Positions 51,082-60,761 of a stretch of DNA of 64,000 nucleotides are shown in pieces (the stretch's first letter is position 1; each line of letters opens with the position of its first letter). This stretch comes from JAGTVG01 sp963699805. Lineage in GTDB: Bacteria; Bacteroidota; Bacteroidia; Cytophagales; Cyclobacteriaceae. The stretch spans positions 248,001 to 312,000 of the forward strand of contig CAVOVH010000004.1 in NCBI GenBank assembly GCA_963699805.1, in the 5' to 3' direction. A program made the position numbers and the translations under genes. The notes below the pieces were generated by a model that saw nothing but the letters and a program-made list of their open reading frames with translations, did not search any database and was not told the origin of the DNA.

Positions 51082-51945
51082 ATGGATTTCCCTCTTGTCT
51101 CTGTTATCTGCCTGTCATATAATCATGCCCCTTTTATTAAAGAAGCACTGGAATCAGTATTTCAGCAGGATTATGCACCTGTAGAGATCGTAGTGGTGGA
51201 TGACTACAGTTCGGATCAGAGCAGGGCATTAATCGAGAAGTTAACCCATAACAGATCTGACATCCGGAAAATTTATCTGGGAAAAAACGTGGGAAATTGC
51301 CGGGCCTTTAACATAGGTTTCAAAGCTTCAGGAGGGGCTTATGTGATCGACCTTGCCGCAGATGATGTTTTGATGCCCGGCCGGATCCGCACCGGAGTTG
51401 AGTGTTTGTTCGATTCAGGGGAAGAATATGGTGTTCATTTCACCGATGCCGAATACATAGATAAAGATTCACATTTCATAAAATATCACTACACAAGAGA
51501 TCAGGGTGATACCCTTCTTGAACAGATACCCCAGGGAGATATTTATTCTGAATTGCTGAAGCGGTATTTTATCTGCGCCCCCACCATGATGATCCGGAGA
51601 AAAGTGCTGGATGATCTGAGCGGATATGATGAAAACCTGGCTTATGAAGATTTTGATTTCTGGGTCAGGTCATCGAGAAAATATAAATATTGTTTCTCAG
51701 ACAAAATCCTTGTAAAAAAAAGGATCCTTGAAGGCTCCCTTTCAACCAGGCAATATATCAGAAACAGCAAAATACTTGAATCGACCTATCAGGTTTGCCT
51801 GAAAGCTGAACAATTAAACCAGAATAAAGAAGAAGACCGGGCACTTGCTATAAGAGTGGCTTATGAATGCAGACAGTCCTTACTTTCGGGTAACTTTCAT
51901 CTGGCCATGAAATTCGCTTATCTTCTTGACAAGCTCCCCTGTTAG
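51082..51945 (+). CDS. Family 2 glycosyltransferase
   Basis: A 287-residue cytoplasmic GT2 enzyme. GT-A features: PLVSVICLSYNHAPFIKEAL, then VFQQDYAPVEIVVVDDYSSD (nucleotide-binding Asp-Asp), FDSGEEYGVHFTDAEYI in the middle and the acceptor region YEDFDFWVRSSRKYKYCFSD. No membrane segments. The start follows directly after the stop codon of the flippase gene. Together with the acyltransferase and flippase this is a small surface-carbohydrate module; the sugar and acceptor are unknown. Confidence 0.92.
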   Translation: MDFPLVSVICLSYNHAPFIKEALESVFQQDYAPVEIVVVDDYSSDQSRALIEKLTHNRSDIRKIYLGKNVGNCRAFNIGFKASGGAYVIDLAADDVLMPGRIRTGVECLFDSGEEYGVHFTDAEYIDKDSHFIKYHYTRDQGDTLLEQIPQGDIYSELLKRYFICAPTMMIRRKVLDDLSGYDENLAYEDFDFWVRSSRKYKYCFSDKILVKKRILEGSLSTRQYIRNSKILESTYQVCLKAEQLNQNKEEDRALAIRVAYECRQSLLSGNFHLAMKFAYLLDKLPC

Positions 51946-51974
51946 TGAATTGAAATTCTATCAAGAAGTCAGAT

Positions 51975-52892
51975 TCAACGGCGATTGTCTTCGTCCAATA
52001 CCATACTTAAATAACTCTCGTACCTGAGTTCCGAAATTTTACCTTTTTTCAGGGCCTGCAGGACGCTGCAACCCGGTTCGTTAATATGCAAACAGTTATT
52101 GAAACGGCAATTACCAAGTAGTTCCCTCATCTCAGGAAAATAATGACTGATCTCCCAGTCCTCCATTTCAAGGAGTCCCAATTCCTTGATCCCTGGTGTA
52201 TCGATGACATACGTATCTTTCTCCAACTCGTACATGGTGGCGAAGGTAGTGGTATGAATTCCCTTATCAGCGAAGGTTGAAACTTCATTGGTCGGGATCT
52301 CCAGTGATTCATCCAGTCTGTTCAATAAGGTTGATTTACCTACACCCGAGTGTCCGGACAATAAGGATTTTTTTTCCCTCAGCCATTTCCATACCTGCTC
52401 AAAGTCTTCATCCTGGGTGGCGGATATCAGAATATTATCGTACCCTATTTCAGCGTACATCTCCTGGAGGAACTGCTGTAGTTCTTTCTGTTCGGCATCA
52501 AGAAGGTCGGCTTTGTTGAAAATAATTTTGGCGGGTATTCTGAACGACTCTGCGGCCACCAGATAACGATCAATAAATCCCAGTGAGGTACGGGGGAAGA
52601 TGTAAGAAGCAATCAAAATTGCCTGGTCAATATTCGCAGCAATCATATGTCCATGATGTGATTTACGGGTAGATTTCCGGATGATGTAATTCTCCCGAGG
52701 TATGATCTGTGTGATGATCCCACTCCCCTCCTTTTCCATGTCAAATTGTATCTGATCTCCTACCGCTACCGGATTGGTTATCTTCGACCCGGATAATCTG
52801 AGTTTTCCCCTGAGTCTGCATTTTACATGGTCCCCGGTTTCCGTTTTTACATCATACCAGAGACCCATTGATTTCATGACCAATCCTTTCAT
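51975..52892 (-). CDS. rsgA: Small ribosomal subunit biogenesis GTPase RsgA
   Basis: Circularly permuted GTPase that helps mature the 30S subunit. N-terminal OB domain starts MKGLVMKSMGLWYDVKTETG, with VAVGDQIQFDMEKEGSGIIT. GTPase motifs in permuted order: G4 IIFNKADLLD, G1 LLSGHSGVGKSTLLNRL, G3 DTPGIKELGL. Zinc-finger cysteines at NCRFNNCLHINEPGC. 305 residues. It is one base after the kdtA gene on the same strand. Confidence 0.97.
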   Translation of the reverse strand: MKGLVMKSMGLWYDVKTETGDHVKCRLRGKLRLSGSKITNPVAVGDQIQFDMEKEGSGIITQIIPRENYIIRKSTRKSHHGHMIAANIDQAILIASYIFPRTSLGFIDRYLVAAESFRIPAKIIFNKADLLDAEQKELQQFLQEMYAEIGYDNILISATQDEDFEQVWKWLREKKSLLSGHSGVGKSTLLNRLDESLEIPTNEVSTFADKGIHTTTFATMYELEKDTYVIDTPGIKELGLLEMEDWEISHYFPEMRELLGNCRFNNCLHINEPGCSVLQALKKGKISELRYESYLSMVLDEDNRR

Positions 52893-52893
52893 A

Positions 52894-54144
52894 TCATTTA
52901 ATTAAAATGAATTCCAGGGAGGAGACAATTTTCTCAGTAGCTCCTGCATGAGATTCAACATATTCCCTCGCCCGATCACCGGCTTCCCTGTACCGGGAGC
53001 TTTCTCCGGATAGTTCATGCATTGTTCTGGCCAGTTCATCCGGACCACTGATCTCAAAAGCCCCTCCCTCTTCGATCAATCCCATTGCTTCCAGGTATTT
53101 TATATTGGTTTTATCTTTTCCAAAAAGGACCGGAGTCCCGAATACCGCAGGCTCCAGGAGATTATGTAATCCCTCACTGAATGATCCCCCTACATAATTT
53201 ACATAACCATAATAATAGAGGGAGGATAACAAACCGATCCGGTCCATGATCATTACCTCAAAATGGTCCTTTTGATCCTCCCTGCGCCTGGTGAACCTGA
53301 TGGACTTTAAGGATATACGGCTTTCTATGTATTTCAAATTCCCTTCGTCGATGTGATGAGGAGCGATTAAATATCTGTATTCTTCCCTGTTTTCTTTGAT
53401 ATATGATTCCCATAAGTCGATATCGGGTTTCCAGGTGCTTCCCAAAATGATTAGCCTCCGCCCTTTTATGAATTCCTGTATGAAAGGCACCGGTTGATGA
53501 TTTCTTTTAATTTTTAAAACCTGGTCGAAACGGGTATCTCCCGTAACCTGGACCCGGTTGATCCCGGTATCCTTCAGCAGATCCCTGGTCTGCTGATCCT
53601 GTACAAAATAGGCATCCACCTTTCCAAGTATTTCCCGGTAAAACTTCCCATAAAATTTGAAAAATACCTGGTCGGGTCTTAGAATGGTAGAGATGGATAA
53701 GACAGGAATATTATTTTTATTGCAGGCATTAAGGAAAAAGTACCAGAATTCATATTTTACAAAAATGGCCACTTCCGGTTTTAACAAGGATACCAGTTTG
53801 TGTGCATTCTTCCTTGTATCAGCAGGCAGATAAAATACGCCATCCAGCAATGGATCCATTTTTCTTACTTCATATCCGGAGGATGAAAAAAAAGAAACAT
53901 ATATTTTATAATTTCCCCATTTTTCTCGAATTGATTCCATCACGGGCCGTCCTTGCTCGAATTCTCCCAGAGACGCACAATGGAACCAGATGATCTTATC
54001 ATCCGGCCCCCTCAATTTCTTTATCTTTGAAAAAGTTTTTTTTCTGCCTTGAATAATTAAATCCGCCTTCCTACTGAATAAGGAGGTGGTGAATAGCAGA
54101 AAATTATAAATCCTGATTATCAGATAATAGAGAAATATCCCCAT
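52894..54144 (-). CDS. waaA: 3-deoxy-D-manno-octulosonic acid (Kdo) transferase
   Basis: KdtA/WaaA adds Kdo to the lipid A precursor at the inner membrane. The GT-B N-terminal part shows IIWFHCASLGEFEQGRPVME with the essential Glu. The C-terminal donor-binding part has YVNYVGGSFSEGLHNLLEPA and VFGTPVLFGKDKTNIKYLEA. I prefer the ATG at 54144 (MGIFLYYLIIRIYNFLLFTT, an N-terminal membrane anchor), 416 residues; the longer frame to 54186 adds a leader not typical of the family. One base separates it from rsgA. Together with lptD and the LptF/G-type permease it shows that the organism makes LPS or LOS. Confidence 0.95.
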   Translation of the reverse strand: MGIFLYYLIIRIYNFLLFTTSLFSRKADLIIQGRKKTFSKIKKLRGPDDKIIWFHCASLGEFEQGRPVMESIREKWGNYKIYVSFFSSSGYEVRKMDPLLDGVFYLPADTRKNAHKLVSLLKPEVAIFVKYEFWYFFLNACNKNNIPVLSISTILRPDQVFFKFYGKFYREILGKVDAYFVQDQQTRDLLKDTGINRVQVTGDTRFDQVLKIKRNHQPVPFIQEFIKGRRLIILGSTWKPDIDLWESYIKENREEYRYLIAPHHIDEGNLKYIESRISLKSIRFTRRREDQKDHFEVMIMDRIGLLSSLYYYGYVNYVGGSFSEGLHNLLEPAVFGTPVLFGKDKTNIKYLEAMGLIEEGGAFEISGPDELARTMHELSGESSRYREAGDRAREYVESHAGATEKIVSSLEFILIK

Positions 54145-54463
54145 AAAAATATTTTTACAAAAATAAGAAAACCCGGCAGTTAGCAATGAATTTCATTTCG
54201 CCGATTTCATTCATGATCACCACGTTAAATTTCACAGGTTAAAAATAGGCCCTGAAAAGGTCTCTCCTGCCCAATTCTACAATCATTCTTTAGAGGGCTT
54301 TGTCCTGAAATGAATGTCCTGCCAGTAACTTTTACTTACTTTTTCTTTTGTAAAGGTATTCATTAATGTAGCAGCTATCTTACTCCTAAAATTTGATTTA
54401 TGCACTTTATTCAATCGCTACAGTGAAATTATTTTTTTAATACGTTAAACAGATCACGGACCG

Positions 54464-55513
54464 ATGAAACTTAAAATCCACTCATTTTTATTGGCTTTGT
54501 TTATTTCATCATCTCCTGTTGTTTCCGTTTATTCCCAATCAGGAGATTTTTTGGAAATCTTATACAGTGGCCCTGAGGATGCTTCCCGGTATGCCGATAA
54601 ATATTTTGAACCCATTTTCAAAGGACTTGGCTATGGATTCAACAATGGATGGTATAATACCGCCAAAGCGCATCAGACATTGGGCTTTGATATCACCCTA
54701 TCAGCTAACCTGGCTTTTGTCCCTGAATCAGATAATTATTTCACCTTCAAAAATGAAGATTTTTTAATTGCCAGATTGGAAACAGGCACGGAGGCTCAGA
54801 CGCCTACCTTATTTGGTCCGGATGAAGTGGGCCCTCTCATGGAAGTGAAAGATGATGCCACCGGATTGACCATCGCCAGATTTGCAGGACCCCGCGGAGC
54901 CGGGTTCAAGGATGCAACTGGGTTTCAGGCCGTTCCTTCCCCCATTATCCAGGTTGGAATCGGTGTGATCAAAAATACGGAAATTAAGGTGAGATATATA
55001 CCGGATGTCGCAAGGAAAGATGCGGATTATTCTGTCTGGGGGATTGGGATCATGCATGATGTCGGGCAATGGATCCCGGTCATTAAAAAGGCTCCCCTCG
55101 ATATTTCCATCTTTGGTGCTTACTCAAAATTGAGTACTACGGTCCGGTTTGATCCTTTGGAAGAGTTCCCGGGAGAAAACCAGCGCTTCAGCTCGACGAT
55201 CAACGGTTATACCCTGGAGGCACTGGTCTCAAAAAAAATATCATTCTTCACCCTCCTTGCAGGCATAGGTTATAATAGTGCAAAGACGAATTTTGATCTA
55301 TTGGGTACTTATCATGTTACGTATGGAAATCCAGCCTTGCCTGAAGATTTTATTATCACCTATGAGGATCCAATTAAACTGGATACCAACGAAAACAGCG
55401 CCCGACTTACCGGGGGAGTGAGACTCCAGTTTGCTGTGGTAACCTTACACGCAATGTATACATTTAATGGTTATAATCTTTTGAATGTAGGTCTAGGATT
55501 CAGCTTCAGATAA
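54464..55513 (+). CDS. Predicted outer membrane beta-barrel protein (DUF6588-like)
   Basis: A 349-residue exported protein: signal peptide LLALFISSSPVVSVYSQ, then YADKYFEPIFKGLGYGFNNG, WYNTAKAHQTLGFDITLSAN, repeated amphipathic strands such as PIIQVGIGVIKNTEIKVRYI and FTLLAGIGYNSAKTNFDLLG, and a C-terminal strand ending GLGFSFR, which suits an outer membrane beta-barrel. I believe it belongs to a Bacteroidota family DUF6588; function unknown. Single gene, separated by 277 bases from kdtA with no obvious promoter match, and ending at the shared terminator with trxA. Confidence 0.78.
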   Translation: MKLKIHSFLLALFISSSPVVSVYSQSGDFLEILYSGPEDASRYADKYFEPIFKGLGYGFNNGWYNTAKAHQTLGFDITLSANLAFVPESDNYFTFKNEDFLIARLETGTEAQTPTLFGPDEVGPLMEVKDDATGLTIARFAGPRGAGFKDATGFQAVPSPIIQVGIGVIKNTEIKVRYIPDVARKDADYSVWGIGIMHDVGQWIPVIKKAPLDISIFGAYSKLSTTVRFDPLEEFPGENQRFSSTINGYTLEALVSKKISFFTLLAGIGYNSAKTNFDLLGTYHVTYGNPALPEDFIITYEDPIKLDTNENSARLTGGVRLQFAVVTLHAMYTFNGYNLLNVGLGFSFR

Positions 55514-55535
55514 AAAAAGCGCCTTTCAGCGCTTT
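55512..55535 (-). terminator. Terminator between the DUF6588-like gene and trxA
   Basis: AAAGCGC, loop and GCGCTTT. On the minus strand it ends in seven T, so it terminates trxA; on the plus strand only a weaker T-rich tail follows, so it may also act on the convergent gene. Confidence 0.8.
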
Positions 55536-55539
55536 CTAT

Positions 55540-55863
55540 TTATACAAGCTGTGCTTCCAGCTTTTTAGCCAGAATACTTTTGGGAACTGCCCCAATCTGC
55601 TTATCGACGATTTCCCCGTTTTTAAAAAATAAAAGGGTGGGAATGCTCCTGATCCCATATTTTGCAGAGACAGCCGGATTACTGTCAACATCAACTTTTG
55701 CTATTACTGCTTTTCCTTCATACTCTTTGGCCAATTCTTCGACTGCCGGACCAATAAGTTTACACGGACCACACCATTCTGCCCAGAAATCAACCAATAC
55801 CGGTTTCTGGGAATCAAGTATTTCGTTGTAATTGCTGTCCGTAATTTCTATGGGTTTACTCAT
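55540..55863 (-). CDS. trxA: Thioredoxin
   Basis: Canonical thioredoxin, 107 residues: VLVDFWAEWCGPCKLIGPAV with the WCGPC redox site, VDSNPAVSAKYGIRSIPTLL with the cis-Pro, and a C-terminal helix SKPILAKKLEAQ-like end (KSILAKKLEAQLV). General cytoplasmic disulfide reductant. It has its own promoter-like element and terminator, so it is a single transcription unit between the outer membrane protein and dnaE. Confidence 0.98.
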   Translation of the reverse strand: MSKPIEITDSNYNEILDSQKPVLVDFWAEWCGPCKLIGPAVEELAKEYEGKAVIAKVDVDSNPAVSAKYGIRSIPTLLFFKNGEIVDKQIGAVPKSILAKKLEAQLV

Positions 55864-55910
55864 GCTACTGTATTTTATGAATTATTCTTTCGTTAATCAT
55901 TAATAATAAG

Positions 55911-55918
55911 CAAATATA
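55911..55918 (-). promoter_or_regulatory. Putative -7 promoter element for trxA
   Basis: Minus-strand TATATTTG, matching TAnnTTTG, 48 bases before the trxA ATG. Confidence 0.45.
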
Positions 55919-55982
55919 CGAGGAAATGTTTAAGGTAAAACCTGCTTTTTTTTTAAAATCAAAATTGTATCCATCCAGACAA

Positions 55983-58900
55983 TTAATGTGTTAAAATCCT
56001 GTATTCCATTCCGGGAATGGATTCTAATTCGGCGATCATCTTATCATCAATCCCCAGCCTGATCTTTCTGGAGAACAGGTCCACTTGGATCTTTTCCTCT
56101 TCATCAAGGATATTGACCATCACAGCGCCTTTTCCCTGATATTCATCTGCCAGACCTTCCAATTTCCGGATCAGTTCTGTTGATATGAGATTGATGTTCA
56201 TATGAAGTTCAATCCCATCATAGTATTTTTCCCTGACCTCACTGAGCAGGCTGATCTCATTGAATTTAAATTCCAGTTCATTTTCTTTCCATTGTTGTGT
56301 GACTACACTGCCCCTGACATAAAGGAACCAGTCCATTTCAAAGAATTGTTTAGATTTCAGGTAATCCTCAGAAAAAAGATAGAAAGCATTGGAACCCTCA
56401 TAATCCTCCAGGGTCAGCACCCCAAAAGGTTTCCCGTTTTTTGTAAATCGGTGGGAATAGTTGGAAACGATCCCGCCAAATCTCAATTCTCTTCCTTTTA
56501 AAGATTCGAGATCGTTAAACTGGGAAAGATTTGTATTGCAGAAATGTTGAAGTTCGAATTTATACTGATCGAGCGGATGACCAGTAATATAAAAACCCAC
56601 GATGTCCTTTTCAATTCGTAATTTTTCGATGTTGCTGAAGGGTTCGCAGTTCTCCACTTTGGGCATAGGCAATTCAACCTGGCCTCCCTCGCCAAAAAGC
56701 GACTGTTGGGCGGCATTCTTTTCAGTCTGTATCTTATTCCCGTAACGGATCACCTTCTCGATCAGACTTGTATTCGATTCATCCGCAAATAAATACTGCC
56801 TGCGATGGTAATTGCCAAAGGCATCGAAAGCCCCGGACATGGCCAGGCTTTCGAAAGTCTTTTTATTCACTACCCGCAGGTTTACCCGGCTGGCAAAATC
56901 AATTATATCCGAATAGGATCCGCTTGTCTCGCGTTCGTTGAGAATTGCCTGGACGGCCGATTCTCCCGTTCCCTTGATCGCACCCAGGCCAAACACGATC
57001 TGTCCGTTTTTACTAACTGTGAATAAGTAATCACTTTGATTCACATCAGGACCCAGCACCTTCAATCCCATTCGTTTACATTCATCCATGAAAAAAGTGA
57101 TTTTTTCAATGTTATTCTGGTTATGTGAAAGGACCGAAGCCATGTATTCTGCCGGATAATGCGCTTTCAGGAAGGCTGTCTGATAGGCAACCACGGAGTA
57201 AGCAGCTGAATGGGACCGGTTAAACCCATAGGCAGCAAATTTTTCCATAATGGTGAAGATCTCCGTGGCCACTTGTTTTGAGATTCCATGCAGTTCATCC
57301 GCTCCTTTGATGAATTCTTTCTGCATACTCCGCATTACATCCATTTTTTTCTTTCCCATCGCCCTTCTTAATATATCCGCTTTGCCAAGAGAAAAGCCGG
57401 CGATCACTTGGGCTGTCTGCATGATCTGTTCCTGATAGACCATGATCCCGTAGGTATTTTTTAAAATAGGTTCAAGCAGTGGATGTGAATACTCCACTTT
57501 TTCCCGGCCATGTTTCCGGTTGATGAAATTCGGGATAAAATCCATGGGACCTGGCCGGAAAAGGGCATTCATGGCAATCAGATCTTCAAGATTGGTGGGT
57601 TTCAATTCCTGGAGATATTTACGCATCCCCGCTGATTCGAACTGAAAGGTTCCGATCGTGTCGCTTCGCTGATACAGTTCAAAGGTTTTTTCATCTTCGA
57701 AAGATATCTGGTCAATGTCAATTTTGACACCTTTGGACCGTTCAATGATATCCAGTGCATCCTTGATGATCGACAGGGTCTTAAGACCCAGAAAGTCCAT
57801 TTTCAGCATCCCGGCATCTTCAATTACTTTCCCATCAAACTGGGTGACCAGCAGATCAGAATCCTTGGAAGTGGATACAGGAATGTAATTGGTGATATCA
57901 TCCGGAGCAATGATGACCCCGGCTGCATGAATGCCTGAATTCCGGACAGACCCTTCCAGTTTTTCTGCCAGCTGAAGCACTTTTCCTCTATCGTCACCCC
58001 CTTTCCGTATCGCCTCCAGATCAGGGCTTTCATGAAACGCCTGGGAAAGGGTAATGCCGGGGCGTTCAGGAACCAGCTTGGCCAGAGCATCCGCTTCGGA
58101 AAGAGGAAGATCAAGTACCCTGGCAACATCACGGATCGCCATCTTGGCAGCCATGGTTCCATACGTAATGATCTGGGCTACCTGGTTATGCCCATATTTC
58201 TTGACCACATAATCGATCACCTTCTGACGGCCCTCATCATCAAAATCCGTATCGATATCAGGCATGGATACCCTTTCCGGATTGAGGAACCTTTCAAAAA
58301 GCAGATTGTATTTAATGGGATCTATGTTGGTAATGCCGACACAGTAAGCCACCACAGAGCCTGCTGCTGAGCCCCTCCCCGGCCCGATCATCACCCCCAG
58401 GTTTCTGCCCGTATTGATCATATCCTGAGTGATCAGGAAATATCCGGCAAAACCCATGGTTCTGATGATATTTAATTCATGATTGATACGTTCCTCGACT
58501 TCAGAAGTAAAATCAGCATACCTTTTCTGGGCTCCCTGGTAGGTGAGGTGTTTCAGATAATCATCCGAATCTGTGAATCCTTCCGGTATTGGGAAATTGG
58601 GTAGCAGAATATCTCTTTTTAAATTAGGCTGAAAGCATTTGTCAGCTATCTCATTGGTATAATCCAATGCTTGAGGCACATCTGAGAATAGATGCTGCAT
58701 CTCCTCCTGTGTCTTGAAATAAAATTCATTATTCGGGAAACCGAACCTGAATCCCTTCCCGTCCCCGATCGGTGTGGATTTCAGATCCCCGGTATTTACG
58801 CATAGCAGAATATCATGGGCATCCGCATCATTCTGGTTGACATAATGGGAATCATTGGTAGCGATGGTCTTAACCTTATATTTTTTTGCCCATTTTAATA

Positions 58901-59492
58901 ACTGTTGATTGACGTCTTCCTGGCTTTTCCCGGAATTATCAACATTCTCCAGCTTGTGACGCTGCAGTTCAATGTAATAATCCTCACCAAACATGTCCAG
59001 CCACCATTTGAATTCCTGCTCGGCTTCCGCCTCTGTCTTAAATAATATATACTGCGGAACTGTCGCCCCGATGCAGCAGGTGGTGGCAATGATCCCTTCG
59101 TGGTATTTCTCAATGAGTTCCTTGTCGATCCTTGGCCATTTGCTGTACAATCCTTCAATATATCCCAGGGATGTCAGTTTCATCAGGTTTTTATAGCCCA
59201 CTTCATTTTTCGCCAAGAGAAGCTGGTGATACCGGTTATCCCGGTTTTCCTTGCTGAAAGATTTTTTATGACGATCTTCCACCACATAAAACTCACATCC
59301 CAGAATCGGTTTTACATGATAACGGCTGGCTTCAGCAACAAATTTGAAAGCTCCGAACATGTTCCCATGATCCGTCAGGGCAACGGCTTTCATCCCATCG
59401 GCATGGGCTTTCTGGATCATATCCTTGATGGGTGCAGCTCCATCAAGTAATGAAAATTGTGTGTGACAATGTAAATGATTAAATGATGGCAT
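55983..59492 (-). CDS. dnaE: DNA polymerase III subunit alpha
   Basis: Catalytic subunit of the replicative polymerase, 1169 residues. PHP domain at the N-terminus (FNHLHCHTQFSLLDGAAPIK, VALTDHGNMFGAF). Polymerase core with MIGPGRGSAAGSVVAYCVGI, the catalytic DIDTDFDDEGRQ near residue 410, and FRPGPMDFIPNFINRKHG. HhH region KKMDVMRSMQKEFIKGA onward and an OB domain with LRFGGIVSNYSHRFTKNGKP. No polymerase-associated exonuclease insertion, so it is DnaE1-like without a PolC arrangement. It is 18 bases downstream of rsmG on the same strand; 119 bases separate it from trxA. Confidence 0.97.
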   Translation of the reverse strand: MPSFNHLHCHTQFSLLDGAAPIKDMIQKAHADGMKAVALTDHGNMFGAFKFVAEASRYHVKPILGCEFYVVEDRHKKSFSKENRDNRYHQLLLAKNEVGYKNLMKLTSLGYIEGLYSKWPRIDKELIEKYHEGIIATTCCIGATVPQYILFKTEAEAEQEFKWWLDMFGEDYYIELQRHKLENVDNSGKSQEDVNQQLLKWAKKYKVKTIATNDSHYVNQNDADAHDILLCVNTGDLKSTPIGDGKGFRFGFPNNEFYFKTQEEMQHLFSDVPQALDYTNEIADKCFQPNLKRDILLPNFPIPEGFTDSDDYLKHLTYQGAQKRYADFTSEVEERINHELNIIRTMGFAGYFLITQDMINTGRNLGVMIGPGRGSAAGSVVAYCVGITNIDPIKYNLLFERFLNPERVSMPDIDTDFDDEGRQKVIDYVVKKYGHNQVAQIITYGTMAAKMAIRDVARVLDLPLSEADALAKLVPERPGITLSQAFHESPDLEAIRKGGDDRGKVLQLAEKLEGSVRNSGIHAAGVIIAPDDITNYIPVSTSKDSDLLVTQFDGKVIEDAGMLKMDFLGLKTLSIIKDALDIIERSKGVKIDIDQISFEDEKTFELYQRSDTIGTFQFESAGMRKYLQELKPTNLEDLIAMNALFRPGPMDFIPNFINRKHGREKVEYSHPLLEPILKNTYGIMVYQEQIMQTAQVIAGFSLGKADILRRAMGKKKMDVMRSMQKEFIKGADELHGISKQVATEIFTIMEKFAAYGFNRSHSAAYSVVAYQTAFLKAHYPAEYMASVLSHNQNNIEKITFFMDECKRMGLKVLGPDVNQSDYLFTVSKNGQIVFGLGAIKGTGESAVQAILNERETSGSYSDIIDFASRVNLRVVNKKTFESLAMSGAFDAFGNYHRRQYLFADESNTSLIEKVIRYGNKIQTEKNAAQQSLFGEGGQVELPMPKVENCEPFSNIEKLRIEKDIVGFYITGHPLDQYKFELQHFCNTNLSQFNDLESLKGRELRFGGIVSNYSHRFTKNGKPFGVLTLEDYEGSNAFYLFSEDYLKSKQFFEMDWFLYVRGSVVTQQWKENELEFKFNEISLLSEVREKYYDGIELHMNINLISTELIRKLEGLADEYQGKGAVMVNILDEEEKIQVDLFSRKIRLGIDDKMIAELESIPGMEYRILTH

Positions 59493-59510
59493 ATTTCCTT
59501 CTCGTCTGAT

Positions 59511-60149
59511 CTATTTTATATAGGGTATAAATACTATTTTTTTACTGCTGAAAAATGGTTCCCGGAAATATGTGCTAATATCGTAAATTTCTGCATACCT
59601 GCCCAACTCTTTCAGTTCGGCCGACAGATCCCCCCCCTTCAGATAGATGATCCCGTTGGGTTTCTCATGTTGCCCCATACTTTTTATTTTTCCTTTCGTC
59701 CAGGTATAAAAGGGTAATAATCCCGTTACCGCCCTCGAAACAATATAATCAAATTGATCCTTAATTTTCTCGATCCGTTCCTGTTTCACTTCCACATTCT
59801 GCAAATCAAGTTCACTGGCGATTTCCCTGACTGCTAGTATTTTTTTTCCGATTGAATCGACCAGTAAGAACCGCGTGCCGGGGAAATAGATGGACAAGGG
59901 AATTCCCGGGAAACCACCTCCCGTACCGGCATCCATGACGCAGGTGCCCGGCCTGAAATCAATGAATTTTGCAATGGCCAGGGAATGTAAGATATGCCTT
60001 TCGGGTAAAAAATGAATATCTTTTCTGGAGATCAGGTTGATCTTGTCATTCCAGGAGGAATAAATGGCGGACAGCTTGCGGAATTGGTCTCTCTGTTTTT
60101 CCGTGATCTCGGAAAAATATTTTGCGATCAGATCAGGGTGATCATCCAT
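59511..60149 (-). CDS. rsmG: 16S rRNA (guanine(527)-N7)-methyltransferase
   Basis: RsmG (GidB) methylates G527 of 16S rRNA using S-adenosylmethionine. Class I methyltransferase motifs: VMDAGTGGGFPGIPLSIYFP, FLLVDSIGKKILAVREIASE, and FDYIVSRAVTGLLPFYTW. The N-terminal WNDKINLISRKDIHFLPERH with ILHSLAIAKF is family typical. 212 residues. It sits 3 bases after the sigma factor gene and 18 before dnaE. Confidence 0.96.
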   Translation of the reverse strand: MDDHPDLIAKYFSEITEKQRDQFRKLSAIYSSWNDKINLISRKDIHFLPERHILHSLAIAKFIDFRPGTCVMDAGTGGGFPGIPLSIYFPGTRFLLVDSIGKKILAVREIASELDLQNVEVKQERIEKIKDQFDYIVSRAVTGLLPFYTWTKGKIKSMGQHEKPNGIIYLKGGDLSAELKELGRYAEIYDISTYFREPFFSSKKIVFIPYIK

Positions 60150-60152
60150 AGA

Positions 60153-60761
60153 TTAAATATGACTTTCCTTTCCCTTCACAATGTCATACATGAGTTCCCG
60201 GGCGCGGTGCAATTGCGCTTTCACTGTCCCCAGGGGAGCATCCAGTTCCTGGGCGATCTCCTCGTAGGATAACTCCTCAAAATACCGGAGTTTAACCAAC
60301 CGCTGATATTTGGGGGGTAATTTTGTGACAAAATCCCTGATAAGGCCGATTTTCTGCTTTTTTATGGTTTCTTCCTGTGGATTCAGGTTATCATCCTGCA
60401 CATCGATGCTGATGGTCTCGCCGTCATCATCCTTATAAGAGCTGTCAATGCTGAGTGTATCCAGTTTTTTCTTCCTGATGAAATCAATGGCATTATTCGT
60501 GGCGATCCTGAACAGCCAGGTGCTGAAAGTATAATCTTTTTTAAACCTGTGCAGATTTTTAAAAGCTTTGGCAAAAGCCTCGATGGTCAGATCTTCCGCA
60601 TCATCCACATTCCGTACCATTTTCAGGATCATATGGTATACCGGCTTCTTATAACGTTTCATCAATTCGGCATAGGCTGTTTGATCCTTTTCCCTTGTAG
60701 CCTTGTCAATCAGCTTGAAATCCTCTAACGCTTTGCTGGAAAAATCCTTATCTAACTCCAT
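60153..60761 (-). CDS. Sigma-70 family RNA polymerase sigma factor (ECF type)
   Basis: A 202-residue group-4 (ECF-like) sigma factor. Region 2: LMKRYKKPVYHMILKMVRNV, then DDAEDLTIEAFAKAFKNLHR and YTFSTWLFRIATNNAIDFIR. Region 4: LPPKYQRLVKLRYFEELSYE, EIAQELDAPLGTVKAQLHRA. The linker is unusually acidic (DSSYKDDDGETISIDVQDDN). No anti-sigma factor gene is adjacent, so its signal is unknown. Its start overlaps the end of the glycosyltransferase gene by 10 bases, and rsmG follows 3 bases later. Confidence 0.95.
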   Translation of the reverse strand: MELDKDFSSKALEDFKLIDKATREKDQTAYAELMKRYKKPVYHMILKMVRNVDDAEDLTIEAFAKAFKNLHRFKKDYTFSTWLFRIATNNAIDFIRKKKLDTLSIDSSYKDDDGETISIDVQDDNLNPQEETIKKQKIGLIRDFVTKLPPKYQRLVKLRYFEELSYEEIAQELDAPLGTVKAQLHRARELMYDIVKGKESHI

